Below are positions 54,072 to 61,667 of a stretch of DNA of 64,000 nucleotides, in pieces (position 1 is the first letter of the stretch; every line of letters starts with the position of its first letter). Source of the DNA: Ideonella sp. (lineage in GTDB: Bacteria; Pseudomonadota; Gammaproteobacteria; Burkholderiales; Burkholderiaceae_C); the NCBI GenBank assembly GCA_016721465.1, contig JADKIA010000030.1, forward strand, positions 372,001-436,000, written 5' to 3'. The notes under the pieces were generated by a model. The model searched no databases, was not told the DNA's origin, and saw nothing but the letters and a program-made list of their open reading frames with translations. Both the position numbers and the translations under genes were made by a program.

Positions 54072-54676
54072 ACACGGCGGATGACCCCGTCATGATCCTC
54101 GCGGTCCAGGCTGCTGGCGACAAGGGGGTGGCCCTGCCGCTGTTCGCGGCCGCACGAATTGACGCGGCGATGTGCACGAAGCTGCGGACGCTCACCAACC
54201 TGTGCGTGACGCACCAACTGCTTGAAATCCAATTCTGGAATGGCGTGCCGCCGATCTATTGGGACGTCAAGGTCATTGACGGCAACGCACCGATTCTTGA
54301 AGAGTTCACGGTCTGGATCGTCACGGAAGATTGGGTGCAAGTCGAGTTCTGGGGGCGCCAGAGGCTGAGCGACGGCAGCCACGGCCAGATTGAAAAGGTT
54401 GCCCAGTCCGCCTTCATGTTCGTGTCGGCACTGGAGCAGATGCGCAGCCAAGGCACGCTATTCGACATCTCGGACTTCGGTGACGACGACGACGACGACG
54501 ATGACGATGACGATGGCATCGGCGACAGCGATGGTGGCAGTGGCGGCGATGGCATGGACGCCGATCTCGCACCCAAAGGCGACGACGACAACAGCCACAT
54601 ATCGAAGTTCTTCAGCCGGGTGTACGAGCGGCTGGTGGAGCTGCGACTTTGGCCAGCTGAATACGGGCAGCCGTGA
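54068..54676 (+). CDS. Acidic island protein with poly-Asp tract
   Basis: 202 aa from GTG 54068, overlapping the recombinase-like stop (GTGA). N-terminal ~140 residues are globular (QLLEIQFWNGVPPIYWDVKV, EEFTVWIVTEDWVQVEFWGR). Then a run of ten or more Asp encoded by GAC/GAT repeats (about 54483-54512), a Gly/Asp linker and a C-terminal helix (FFSRVYERLVELRLWPAEY). No family recognised. The Asp tract could mimic DNA or bind a basic partner (inference). Confidence 0.65.
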   Translation: MNTADDPVMILAVQAAGDKGVALPLFAAARIDAAMCTKLRTLTNLCVTHQLLEIQFWNGVPPIYWDVKVIDGNAPILEEFTVWIVTEDWVQVEFWGRQRLSDGSHGQIEKVAQSAFMFVSALEQMRSQGTLFDISDFGDDDDDDDDDDDGIGDSDGGSGGDGMDADLAPKGDDDNSHISKFFSRVYERLVELRLWPAEYGQP

Positions 54677-54808
54677 GCAGCAACAGGTCGCGGAAATTGG
54701 CTGACGCATGAGGTGCTCAATTTCCGCGAGCACAAACGCGTGTGCTGATCGACCAGCGGCACAGCGGCCAGACGGTTCGCCGACCGAAGAACGCGCCAGC
54801 AGCACCGG

Positions 54809-55192
54809 CTACGGCTTGTTGTGGACAGTGTTTCGGTTGAGTTCGTCCAGCGACGCCGAGCTTGCCACTCGCTTGCTCAAGTGCGGGTCGAGCAACAAGC
54901 GCGGATCAACGTGCAGCGCTTCGGCAATGCGCTGGATGTTGCGGATGCCGAGATTGCGCAGCTTTCTCTCGATGCCGCTGACATAAGTCCGGTCAAGGTC
55001 CGACCGGTCGCCCAACTCGCTCTGCGACAAGCCGCGCAGCTGCCGAACCAGCCGGACATTGCCGGCAAAGACGGACAGCAAGCGGTTTTCGTCCGCGACG
55101 GGCGCAACGGACCCCCTGCCTCTGGGACTGAGTACCCTCTTTTGGGTGCTCGGGGGGGCACTTCTGGGGGTGGTTCGGGTTTGCTTCGGCAC
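54809..55192 (-). CDS. Xre-family helix-turn-helix regulator
   Basis: 127 aa. Start taken at GTG 55192; the first ~35 Arg/Pro/Ser-rich residues are poorly supported and no Shine-Dalgarno is visible. The HTH is clear: NVRLVRQLRGLSQSELGDRS, DLDRTYVSGIERKLRN, LGIRNIQRIAEALHV. Opposite in orientation to the four-gene module that ends 132 nt away; likely its regulator. Confidence 0.85.
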   Translation of the reverse strand: MPKQTRTTPRSAPPSTQKRVLSPRGRGSVAPVADENRLLSVFAGNVRLVRQLRGLSQSELGDRSDLDRTYVSGIERKLRNLGIRNIQRIAEALHVDPRLLLDPHLSKRVASSASLDELNRNTVHNKP

Positions 55193-55337
55193 CCGGTGGA
55201 TGCTTCACAATTGAAGACTAAAAGGCGACGGACTATGAGTCTCCTGACGTCCTGCAATTGACTGAAGACGGCCACCACTGCCGTTTCACTGACCACTCAT
55301 ATGCAACGCGCCAAACGGCGCATTACTTGGAATCGAA

Positions 55338-55583
55338 ATGAGACCTATCGTCTACATCGCAATTGCAGCGGCCCTCCAAACCTCGTTCGCCGGGGGTTCG
55401 GCCAGCGCGCAGAGCATCAACGTTCCCGACGCGCTCAAGCGGGTCATTGGCAGGCCCGATCAGCGCGTTGGAGCAAAGGGGGCCGATTTGAGTGCGTCCC
55501 TCCAATCGCTCGAACGCGAAAGGCGATCCGACTTCTCGACTGCGAGTGACTTCATTTGCATCTCTATAGGGAGGTGCACGTGA
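55338..55583 (+). CDS. Small exported protein
   Basis: 81 aa from ATG 55338. Signal peptide (IVYIAIAAALQTSFAGGSASAQ), then a short charged mature region (VPDALKRVIGRPDQRVGAKG). Its stop overlaps the ATG of the next gene (ATGA). No family recognised. Confidence 0.55.
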   Translation: MRPIVYIAIAAALQTSFAGGSASAQSINVPDALKRVIGRPDQRVGAKGADLSASLQSLERERRSDFSTASDFICISIGRCT

Positions 55584-55927
55584 TGATCTTCTGCAGGGCC
55601 TGCGGCAAGCAGCATCACGAGACAGCGACGAGCTGCCCGCATTGCGGAGCCATTCAGCTCGGAGCGGTTGCCACGCCCACGAGCCAAGGCACCAACGCGC
55701 TATGGCTGGCGGTCACTTCGCTGTTCTTGGGCTTGTTCTGTCTCATTTGCCTGCTCGATGACAGCAAGTGGGACAGAGACCAGGTCATCGGCCTTCTGTT
55801 CACAGTGGCCGCGAGCTCGGTTCTCGGCGCGATCAGCATCAGCCAGAAGAGATCCGGCAAGCGCATGGCAATTGCGGGGATCGCTCTGTCGATGCTCTCG
55901 CTGCTCATGTTCCTCGGAACGCACTAA
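55583..55927 (+). CDS. Zinc-ribbon membrane protein
   Basis: 114 aa from ATG 55583 with GGAGGTG 7 nt upstream. An N-terminal zinc ribbon CRACGKQ...CPHCG is followed by three hydrophobic segments (ALWLAVTSLFLGLFCLICLL, VIGLLFTVAASSVLGAISI, IAGIALSMLSLLMFLG), similar to DUF4190-type proteins. The following gene encodes a related zinc ribbon, so the pair may act together in the membrane. Confidence 0.75.
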   Translation: MIFCRACGKQHHETATSCPHCGAIQLGAVATPTSQGTNALWLAVTSLFLGLFCLICLLDDSKWDRDQVIGLLFTVAASSVLGAISISQKRSGKRMAIAGIALSMLSLLMFLGTH

Positions 55928-55943
55928 CTCGAAAGTACCAACT

Positions 55944-56435
55944 ATGACGACGATGGTTTACTGCCGCGGTTGCGGCAAGCAGATTCACGAGACCGCACCG
56001 ACGTGCCCTGGTTGTGGGGCACCGCAAGGGCTTCCGGCACCCGCAGCTGGCGCAACGCGTGCTGCGACGGCGCGACCTGTCACACCGGCAGAGGTGCCGG
56101 CAAATTGGCGACGCAAGTTCGACTTGATGGAGAAAGCTGGCGGCCCGAAGATGCCCAATGCTCGCAATCTCCCGTTCGGCGAACGATCGACGTTGACGTT
56201 CAACGGCTGGGGCTTTTTCTTCGGGCCGTTCTACTACCTGGCGAAGGGCATGTGGAAGAAGGGGCTCTCGCTTTTCGGGGTGGTAGTCGTACTGCTAATT
56301 GTGGGCGAAGCCATTGCCTCAGCAATGCACTGGCCAGATGGCTTTCTCAGCGTCATCGGGCCGGTAGTCTTCGCAGTCAGAGCCAACATCGACTACTACA
56401 AGAAGATGGTGCTTGGCGACAACGGCTGGTGGTAG
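55944..56435 (+). CDS. Zinc-ribbon DUF2628-like membrane protein
   Basis: 163 aa from ATG 55944, 16 nt after the previous gene. Zinc ribbon CRGCGKQIHETAPTCPGCG nearly matches that of the preceding protein; then an Ala/Pro linker, and a C-terminal DUF2628-like part (NGWGFFFGPFYYLAKGMWKK, LFGVVVVLLIVGEAIAS, NIDYYKKMV) with two membrane helices. Role unknown. Confidence 0.75.
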   Translation: MTTMVYCRGCGKQIHETAPTCPGCGAPQGLPAPAAGATRAATARPVTPAEVPANWRRKFDLMEKAGGPKMPNARNLPFGERSTLTFNGWGFFFGPFYYLAKGMWKKGLSLFGVVVVLLIVGEAIASAMHWPDGFLSVIGPVVFAVRANIDYYKKMVLGDNGWW

Positions 56436-56560
56436 TCAGGGAATAGTCTGAAAACTGCCCTCGCACTCTTCCGCGGGCAAGCTTGGGGAAGAGTGCGGAC
56501 CAGCATTCAGTCCGATCGGCCGACGCGACCGCTGACTATCCTGGCTGGAGGCCACCTGAA

Positions 56561-56848
56561 ATGACGTACCCCGACTCGGCCGTTCCAGCGCGGCAGGCGT
56601 TCAAGATCGGCAACAACACCTACGTCGGTGGCGACGCCACGTTTCTAACGTTCCAGAAGGGCGAGTTCCGATACGTGGTGTTCTCCGGCTCCGGCAAGGG
56701 ATGGACCAAAGAAGGTGTGATTGTGCAGAAGGCTGGCAAGCAGATCGCCGATCTGCGCTGCAACGGCAGTGCTGATACTGTGCTGCAAACGTCCGAAGCA
56801 CCGAGCAAGGGCTTTGCCGTTGACAGCACGCCGTTTGAATTGCCATGA
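56561..56848 (+). CDS. Unrecognised small protein coupled to a hydrolase gene
   Basis: 95 aa from ATG 56561 with GGAGG 9 nt upstream; the frame is open from a TTG at 56483, but that part lacks a start signal. Beta-rich: FKIGNNTYVGGDATFLTFQ, FRYVVFSGSGKGW, VIVQKAGKQIADLRCNG. It looks like the C-terminal part of a secreted domain without its signal peptide, so it may be truncated. Overlaps the next gene by 4 nt (ATGA). Confidence 0.45.
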   Translation: MTYPDSAVPARQAFKIGNNTYVGGDATFLTFQKGEFRYVVFSGSGKGWTKEGVIVQKAGKQIADLRCNGSADTVLQTSEAPSKGFAVDSTPFELP

Positions 56849-57897
56849 GCCACCGCAGGACATCGATCATGAGAAGGATCGGCGCCGGCGCGATTTCGCT
56901 GGCTGTCGCTCTGCCCACTGGCACGGCCACGGCCGAACCGTTGGCTGATCTGACTGGGGGTCAAGTTGGCCACGTCGAGTTTCGCTCCAGTACGCCGGCC
57001 AGCCGCTGGCGCTTGGCTGCGCGGCAAACCGCTGAGCAGAATCCACTGACGATCTGGGGCGACTTGGTGATGCCACCAAATGCACGCGAGAAGGTACCGG
57101 CCGTCATCCTCAGTCATGGCAGTGACGGCCTGGCCAACCCGCTGTATCGGGGCGTCTGGGCCAAGGCGCTGACGGAAGCAGGCTACGCGGTGTTCCTCGT
57201 AGACAGCCAAACGCCACGCGGAGTTGCTGCGAACCTCGGCGACCTTCAACTCACGTGGAACACCACCGGCAACATCAGCGATGCGTTGCACGCACTGAAG
57301 TTTCTGGCCACGCATCCACGCATCGACACCACGCGCATCTACAACATTGGTTTCTCGCGTGGTGCCAGCGCCGCATTCGCTGCGGCATGGCCGTTCTACC
57401 AACGAGCGGTGTTGCCAGAGGGGGTTCAATGGGCCGGCACGGTCGCCGTCTACCCTGGCTGCAACCTGCGGTACCACGACGACCATCACGGAACGAATCC
57501 AGCCGCGCTACTGCTGCTGCTGGCTGAGAAAGACGACATGACGCCGGCACCCCCTTGTGTCGAGTACGCCAAGGAACTGGCTGCAGCCGGCAACGACGTG
57601 CGCTACAAGGTGTACCCCGGCGCGTACCACGTGTTTGATCGATTGGATCAACCGTGGCGCAAGGTACGCGAGGGAACGTTTGCAGAATGCTCGATTGAGA
57701 TTCACATGTCCAACGATCCACGGGAGCCGTTCAAGTCGCGGGACTACAAGACGGGTGAAATCTACTCGAACTTCCAGCAGTGGTCGGACGCCATCCACAA
57801 GTGCGAGACGACGAAGTTCATCACGGTGCAAAGCAGCCCCGTCGCGCGCAAGCAGGCTGTTCAGGACGTGCTGGATTTCTTCGGGATTTCGAGATAG
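56845..57897 (+). CDS. Exported dienelactone-hydrolase-like alpha/beta hydrolase
   Basis: 350 aa from ATG 56845. Signal peptide (RIGAGAISLAVALPTGTATA), then an alpha/beta-hydrolase core: VPAVILSHGSDGL (oxyanion strand), nucleophile elbow GFSRGASAAF, catalytic Asp in LLAEKDDMTP and His in PGAYHVFDRLD. Resembles the dienelactone hydrolase family, but the nucleophile elbow reads G-F-S-R-G, a Ser rather than Cys nucleophile. Periplasmic esterase of unknown substrate. Confidence 0.85.
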   Translation: MSHRRTSIMRRIGAGAISLAVALPTGTATAEPLADLTGGQVGHVEFRSSTPASRWRLAARQTAEQNPLTIWGDLVMPPNAREKVPAVILSHGSDGLANPLYRGVWAKALTEAGYAVFLVDSQTPRGVAANLGDLQLTWNTTGNISDALHALKFLATHPRIDTTRIYNIGFSRGASAAFAAAWPFYQRAVLPEGVQWAGTVAVYPGCNLRYHDDHHGTNPAALLLLLAEKDDMTPAPPCVEYAKELAAAGNDVRYKVYPGAYHVFDRLDQPWRKVREGTFAECSIEIHMSNDPREPFKSRDYKTGEIYSNFQQWSDAIHKCETTKFITVQSSPVARKQAVQDVLDFFGISR

Positions 57898-57936
57898 ACC
57901 TGCTCAAAGCTTCGCGCTGCCAACCCATTGAACGAG

Positions 57937-58149
57937 CCAGATTCAAAACCGCGCTGGTCTACCAGTGCCGGCGCCGCCCTCAACTGCAAGACACGCACAT
58001 TGCGTGTTCCGCAGAACGAAAGCAGTCCTCGGCGCCGTGGAACTTGGTGCAGAGAATTCGCGAGTTCTGAATATGGCTCCGGTAGCGCAGACTCCGAGCA
58101 CGCGAATTCTCTGTTCGCCAAAATTATCGAAAACCGTCCAGATTCAAAA
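57937..58149. repeat. Direct and inverted repeats in a non-coding segment
   Basis: CCAGATTCAAAA occurs at 57937-57948 and 58138-58149, each followed closely by CTGG, and brackets a perfect 12-bp inverted repeat AGAGAATTCGCG/CGCGAATTCTCT (58051-58062, 58101-58112) with a 38-nt spacer. No gene lies between 57898 and 58372. The structure could be a small non-autonomous element or recombination site at the junction of the two cassette arrays. Confidence 0.5.
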
Positions 58150-58218
58150 ACAACTGGAACGATCTAACTGAACCAGGTCGCCTGTCCGCATTCCCCGAAG
58201 CGAGATCGACACGCGCTT

Positions 58219-58258
58219 GCGACCCCTGTTATAGCCGGGCCATGCGCACAGGGGTCGC
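58219..58258. repeat. Inverted repeat near the end of the leftward cassette array
   Basis: Perfect 10-bp stem GCGACCCCTG/CAGGGGTCGC (58219-58228, 58249-58258) with a 20-nt loop, about 115 nt past the stop of the DUF6429 gene. No T-tract. Could be a decayed attC or a transcript-end hairpin. Confidence 0.45.
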
Positions 58259-58372
58259 ATGGAGAGATTTGCAAGACGCCCCTGAGCCGCTGCGCGTCGA
58301 TCGAAATTGCCTGCCGCAAAGCAGTCATTCGCTCGCCGGGTCACTGGGCTCCATCGATGACGGCGAACGGCG

Positions 58373-58600
58373 TCAAGGTTTGCCGAACATCGACTGAGCC
58401 AGTGACCTCGCCTTCACCAATCCTGCTTGCGTGAGATACACAGATTCCTGCTTGCCACGCGGGTCGGTAATCATTCCCTTGTCAAACAATGTTTGCATCA
58501 CGTCGAAGTCAAACCGCTTCCATGCACGGCCGTTGTCGAACTCGAAAGCACCGAGCAGCGCCAGCACCATGTCTTCAATCTTCGCGTCGTCATACTGCAT
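58373..58600 (-). CDS. DUF6429 family protein (cassette)
   Basis: 75 aa from ATG 58600. Reads DDAKIEDMVLALLGAFEFDN, RAWKRFDFDVMQTLFDKGMI, DPRGKQESVYLTQAGL: a small helix-rich, winged-helix-like domain I associate with DUF6429 proteins that are frequent in cassettes and islands. Last leftward cassette; no attC is recognisable after its stop. Confidence 0.7.
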   Translation of the reverse strand: MQYDDAKIEDMVLALLGAFEFDNGRAWKRFDFDVMQTLFDKGMITDPRGKQESVYLTQAGLVKARSLAQSMFGKP

Positions 58601-58710
58601 AGCCTGAACTCCAGCATTTGCGCCCCAACATCAACAGCAGGAATCCCGGGGCGGCGGGCTACTCTTCTTTGAGCATGCGGCGTTGACGTCCGGCCTGGTT
58701 CAGATGATTA

Positions 58711-58804
58711 GGCGAACAGGCCCGGACTGTGAAAATGTACCGCGTACCACCAGCCCGGGCCTGGTGGCCTGCCGTTGGCGCTCCGCTTGAGCGAGGGGTT
58801 AGGC
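58711..58804 (-). repeat. attC site, partly degraded
   Basis: Right core GTTAGGC (58798-58804) is intact; the left core reads GGCGAAC (58711-58717). Interior GCCCGGGCCTGGTGGCCTGCCG matches the attC at 60142-60270 over most of its length. Confidence 0.65.
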
Positions 58805-58877
58805 CGCGCCCGCTGATCACTGCGGCTGAGGCCGCGCACGTAGGCGTCGCGCGAGCGCTTGCGCAAGCCGCAGTCGG

Positions 58878-59468
58878 CTAACGACAGGTTAGTGCGTTGC
58901 AGCGGCTATTGCATCGAAAGTGATTGTCGTTATTTGCCCCGGAAACCCAACTTGGGCACGATGCTAGACAGGTTGCCTTTTGTGCTTCACACAATTGCCT
59001 TGACCCTTCCTGATTGTTTGAGGAGTCTTTGCGCGGCTGGTTCGGTCGGTCGCACCATGCTTTCTCGTTCTGGATGTACTGCACCGTAGCTGCATCAATC
59101 TCGAATCCTCCAGTGGGCTTCTTCTTGATCCAATGCTGAGCAAGTGGATTTGACCCGCCAGAGCATTCGGCCGAGCTTCGCATCTTGTATTGCTCAGTTA
59201 CGCACATTTCGGATGAATTCGTACATTCGGCAATGAGGGCTTTGTCAGGCCCACTCTGCTGAACTTTCAACGTTACTTTCCTTAAGTCATATTGAATCAA
59301 CATGCGAGAAATCTTCTCATTTCCGCATGAAGGTATTTGCGCATCCATCGGGACTGATTGCACTACTGTGCAATCTCCAACCATGATGCCATTAGGGAAC
59401 TGCTTTTGAGCCGTGGCCGTGGCGCTGATAAGCAGCGACGCGACAATTAGCAAGGCGATGCGAATCAA
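58878..59468 (-). CDS. Unrecognised exported Cys-rich protein (cassette)
   Basis: 196 aa from a TTG at 59468 preceded by AAAGGAG; upstream codons are not supported. Signal peptide (IRIALLIVASLLISATATAQ). The mature part carries twelve or so cysteines in paired spacing (GDCTVVQS, PSCGNEK, CTNSSEMCVTEQ, QLCEAQKATCLASC, CNSRCNALTC), suggesting a disulphide-rich periplasmic protein. No family recognised. Confidence 0.6.
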   Translation of the reverse strand: MIRIALLIVASLLISATATAQKQFPNGIMVGDCTVVQSVPMDAQIPSCGNEKISRMLIQYDLRKVTLKVQQSGPDKALIAECTNSSEMCVTEQYKMRSSAECSGGSNPLAQHWIKKKPTGGFEIDAATVQYIQNEKAWCDRPNQPRKDSSNNQEGSRQLCEAQKATCLASCPSWVSGANNDNHFRCNSRCNALTCR

Positions 59469-59543
59469 TTGGGCTTCTCCTTTATTCTCTAGCGAGTATA
59501 ACAAGCGTTCAAGCTACCAGAGGTCTATAGGCTTGGCTGCGCG

Positions 59544-59654
59544 GCCTAACGTGGGAATTGAGCTGCCCGGAGCAGCGTGGTGCATTTGGCCCAGAATGAA
59601 ATGAGGGCCAAAAGCGCCACGCTGTGGAGGGTCAGCTCGAATGACGGGTTAGGC
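59544..59654 (-). repeat. attC site
   Basis: 111 nt, GCCTAAC (59544-59550) to GTTAGGC (59648-59654), with arms GAATTGAGCTGCCC and GGGTCAGCTCGAATGAC. Nearly identical to the attC at 62769-62879. Confidence 0.9.
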
Positions 59655-59685
59655 CTTGCACGTTGCGGCGACATTTGGAGCGTCA

Positions 59686-60126
59686 CTACTTGGTGCACCA
59701 CTGGTTCTCACAAGGTATTCCGTCGTGATCTCCGTCCATTTTGACGCCAGGGCAATGGGCGAGAAAGTACTTGGCCTCCGCACAGGATGTCATCTGCCTG
59801 CAGTATCTTCTGCCATCACAGCGATAGGTCGACGCTGCCTGAGTTGGCGATGACTGGGGCAATTGAGGTTGCGCGGAACTTGACGGTCTCGCCGATTCAG
59901 GTTGGCTAGGCTGTTCAGCTTGGTGAGATTTGTCCTTACGCTGGGCATTCAGTTGTTTCGCGGTCGGGCGGGTGCTTGGTTCGGTGGCAGGGCAGAGACC
60001 CTGCTGGTAGACAACCTTCCCGTCAATTTCGCACTTCCGAACCTGCGCCACTGCGGCTTGCGGAGCGATGCCAAATAGGAACAACGCGCATGCCGCAGGC
60101 GCGGACCGTGACAGGAATGTTCGCAT
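59686..60126 (-). CDS. Exported protein with Excalibur-type calcium-binding domain (cassette)
   Basis: 146 aa from ATG 60126. Signal peptide (CALFLFGIAPQAAVAQ), a DUF4124-like VRKCEIDGKVVYQQGLCP, a Gln/Ser/Pro-rich linker, and a C-terminal Excalibur-like module: YRCDGRRYCRQMTSCAEAKY then KMDGDHDGIPCENQWC, with the D-x-D-x-D-G calcium loop. Probably periplasmic; function unknown. Confidence 0.8.
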   Translation of the reverse strand: MRTFLSRSAPAACALFLFGIAPQAAVAQVRKCEIDGKVVYQQGLCPATEPSTRPTAKQLNAQRKDKSHQAEQPSQPESARPSSSAQPQLPQSSPTQAASTYRCDGRRYCRQMTSCAEAKYFLAHCPGVKMDGDHDGIPCENQWCTK

Positions 60127-60141
60127 ATGTGGCTCTGCAAG

Positions 60142-60270
60142 GCCTAACGTTCGAGCTAAGCGGGCGCCAACGGCAGGACGCCAGGGCCCGGGCTGAGAGA
60201 ATGTACACCGTACCTCAGGCCGGGCCCTGGTGGCCTGCCGTTGGTGCTCCGCTTGAGCGAGGGGTTAGGC
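60142..60270 (-). repeat. attC site
   Basis: 129 nt from GCCTAAC (60142-60148) to GTTAGGC (60264-60270), with long inner complementarity (CGCCAACGGCAGG against CCTGCCGTTGGTG). Confidence 0.9.
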
Positions 60271-60287
60271 CGCACTGGCGCGAGACC

Positions 60288-60854
60288 TCAATAGTCTCGC
60301 CGACCTTCAGCACAAGCAGACACCAGCGCAGTGAACCTCCTGGCGCGAGTGGCTTCCTGCTTGGCGCTGATGATGAGCCAGTTGACCTTACGCCTGTAGC
60401 TAGGCGGCAGCTTCTCATAGAAGGCCCAGGCCGACCTGTTCTTCCTGAACTCGGCCAGTTCTGCAGCGGAGAGTTCGGGGAACTCTGCCTGCTCGTAGGA
60501 CCCGGTTCTGGACCTTGCCTCGGTGCGAAGGGCAAAGACAGCGAGACCAGCTTTGGTCATTCTTCCATCGGCCTCAAGCTCAGGCACCCGTTTGATATTG
60601 ACGGCGCTCCATTTGGAGTTTGGCTTGCGCGGAGAGAAGCGGATCTTGTAGTGATTCTTGTCAATGCTCGTGCGGACGCCGTCGATCCAGCCAAAGCATA
60701 GGGCTTCATCCACGGCCTGTGGCCAAGTCAACGTGGCCTTGCCAGTGTGGGTCTTCACGAAGCCAACGATCAGCTCGGATGCGTGCGCACTGCACTCTGC
60801 CAACCAGGTCCGCAGCGAAGTAGCGTCTTTGAAGAAGGTCGGAGTAGCAGACAC
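60288..60854 (-). CDS. YdeI/OmpD-associated family protein (cassette)
   Basis: 188 aa from GTG 60854. Diagnostic blocks: LRTWLAECSAHASELIVGFV, LTWPQAVDEALCFGWIDGVR, IRFSPRKPNSKWSAVNIKRV and FEKLPPSYRRKVNWLIISAK-like C-terminus. This family is also called bacteriocin-protection YdeI/OmpD-associated; its mechanism is unknown. Gene begins 14 nt from the neighbouring attC. Confidence 0.9.
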   Translation of the reverse strand: MSATPTFFKDATSLRTWLAECSAHASELIVGFVKTHTGKATLTWPQAVDEALCFGWIDGVRTSIDKNHYKIRFSPRKPNSKWSAVNIKRVPELEADGRMTKAGLAVFALRTEARSRTGSYEQAEFPELSAAELAEFRKNRSAWAFYEKLPPSYRRKVNWLIISAKQEATRARRFTALVSACAEGRRDY

Positions 60855-60867
60855 GTTCGTTTGTGCG

Positions 60868-60993
60868 GCCTAACGTTCGCGGTGAGCTGCCCGCGGAGGC
60901 ATTGCGCCTGGCCCGCGCGATGCAAGATGACCAACGGCGTCGCGCGGGCCAGGCGCTATGCCGTAGCGGGTCAGCTCGACCAAGGGGTTAGGC
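60868..60993 (-). repeat. attC site
   Basis: 126 nt from GCCTAAC (60868-60874) to GTTAGGC (60987-60993), with a long GC-rich dyad (GCCTGGCCCGCGCGA against TCGCGCGGGCCAGGC). Confidence 0.9.
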
Positions 60994-60994
60994 C

Positions 60995-61534
60995 TCATCT
61001 TCGCATGTACCGGATGTATGTGTGACCTGGCGCTTCGGGCGGAGAGGCCTGCAAACTCCTCCAGACCTCTATGAGCGAACAGCTTGTATAGCATTCGCGA
61101 GAGTAGTGGATATGTGGCCCACCGAGCTTCCAGTGGTTGTCCTGCAACTGCCTGTCCCGCTGGTCGAAGTAGAAGAGATGCCAGTGCGAATGGCTCGGGG
61201 CGTACAGAAGATGGGCGGAGAACATGCGCCTGGCGCGAAATAGGTGATCGATACGCTTGAATGACTTCTGGGCTGACTTCGATAGTGGACCGACCGGTGA
61301 AGCGGCGATAGGTGCCAAGTCAATGCTTTCTACTTGTGCATCGACGGGGGCGTAGTCTTCGAAATGGCTTGCGTATCGGTAAGGGGCCAATTCGCCCATT
61401 TGCGCTGCCAAGATCAGATCGGCTAGGAATTCATCCGTCAGGACAAGACGGCGACAAATGGCTTCCGCTGATGACTTATCGGCTGCGTTCAAGAGCGCGA
61501 TGATGAGTTCGCGCGGATCGTCAACGACGGACAT
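60995..61534 (-). CDS. Unrecognised cassette protein
   Basis: 179 aa from ATG 61534, stop 1 nt from the attC. Soluble; helical N-terminal half (ELIIALLNAADKSSAEAICR) and a C-terminal half rich in His/Tyr/Trp (LLYAPSHSHWHLFYFDQRDR, NHWKLGGPHIHYSRECYTS). The pattern of HIHYS with a preceding W resembles small integron-borne proteins of unknown role. No catalytic motif is assigned. Confidence 0.6.
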   Translation of the reverse strand: MSVVDDPRELIIALLNAADKSSAEAICRRLVLTDEFLADLILAAQMGELAPYRYASHFEDYAPVDAQVESIDLAPIAASPVGPLSKSAQKSFKRIDHLFRARRMFSAHLLYAPSHSHWHLFYFDQRDRQLQDNHWKLGGPHIHYSRECYTSCSLIEVWRSLQASPPEAPGHTYIRYMRR

Positions 61535-61541
61535 TCGTGAG

Positions 61542-61667
61542 GCCTAACGTTCGAATTGAGCCGCCACCGACAGCGGGACGCGACACATGACAAGGCAAAA
61601 ATGCGAAGCATGCCTTGGCATGGGGCGTGGCCCGCTGTTGGGGGTCGGCTCGAATGAGGGGTTAGGC
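61542..61667 (-). repeat. attC site
   Basis: 126 nt from GCCTAAC (61542-61548) to GTTAGGC (61661-61667); arms TTCGAATTGAGCC and GGCTCGAATGAGG; centre CAAGGCAAAAATGCG pairs with CGAAGCATGCCTTGG. Confidence 0.9.
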
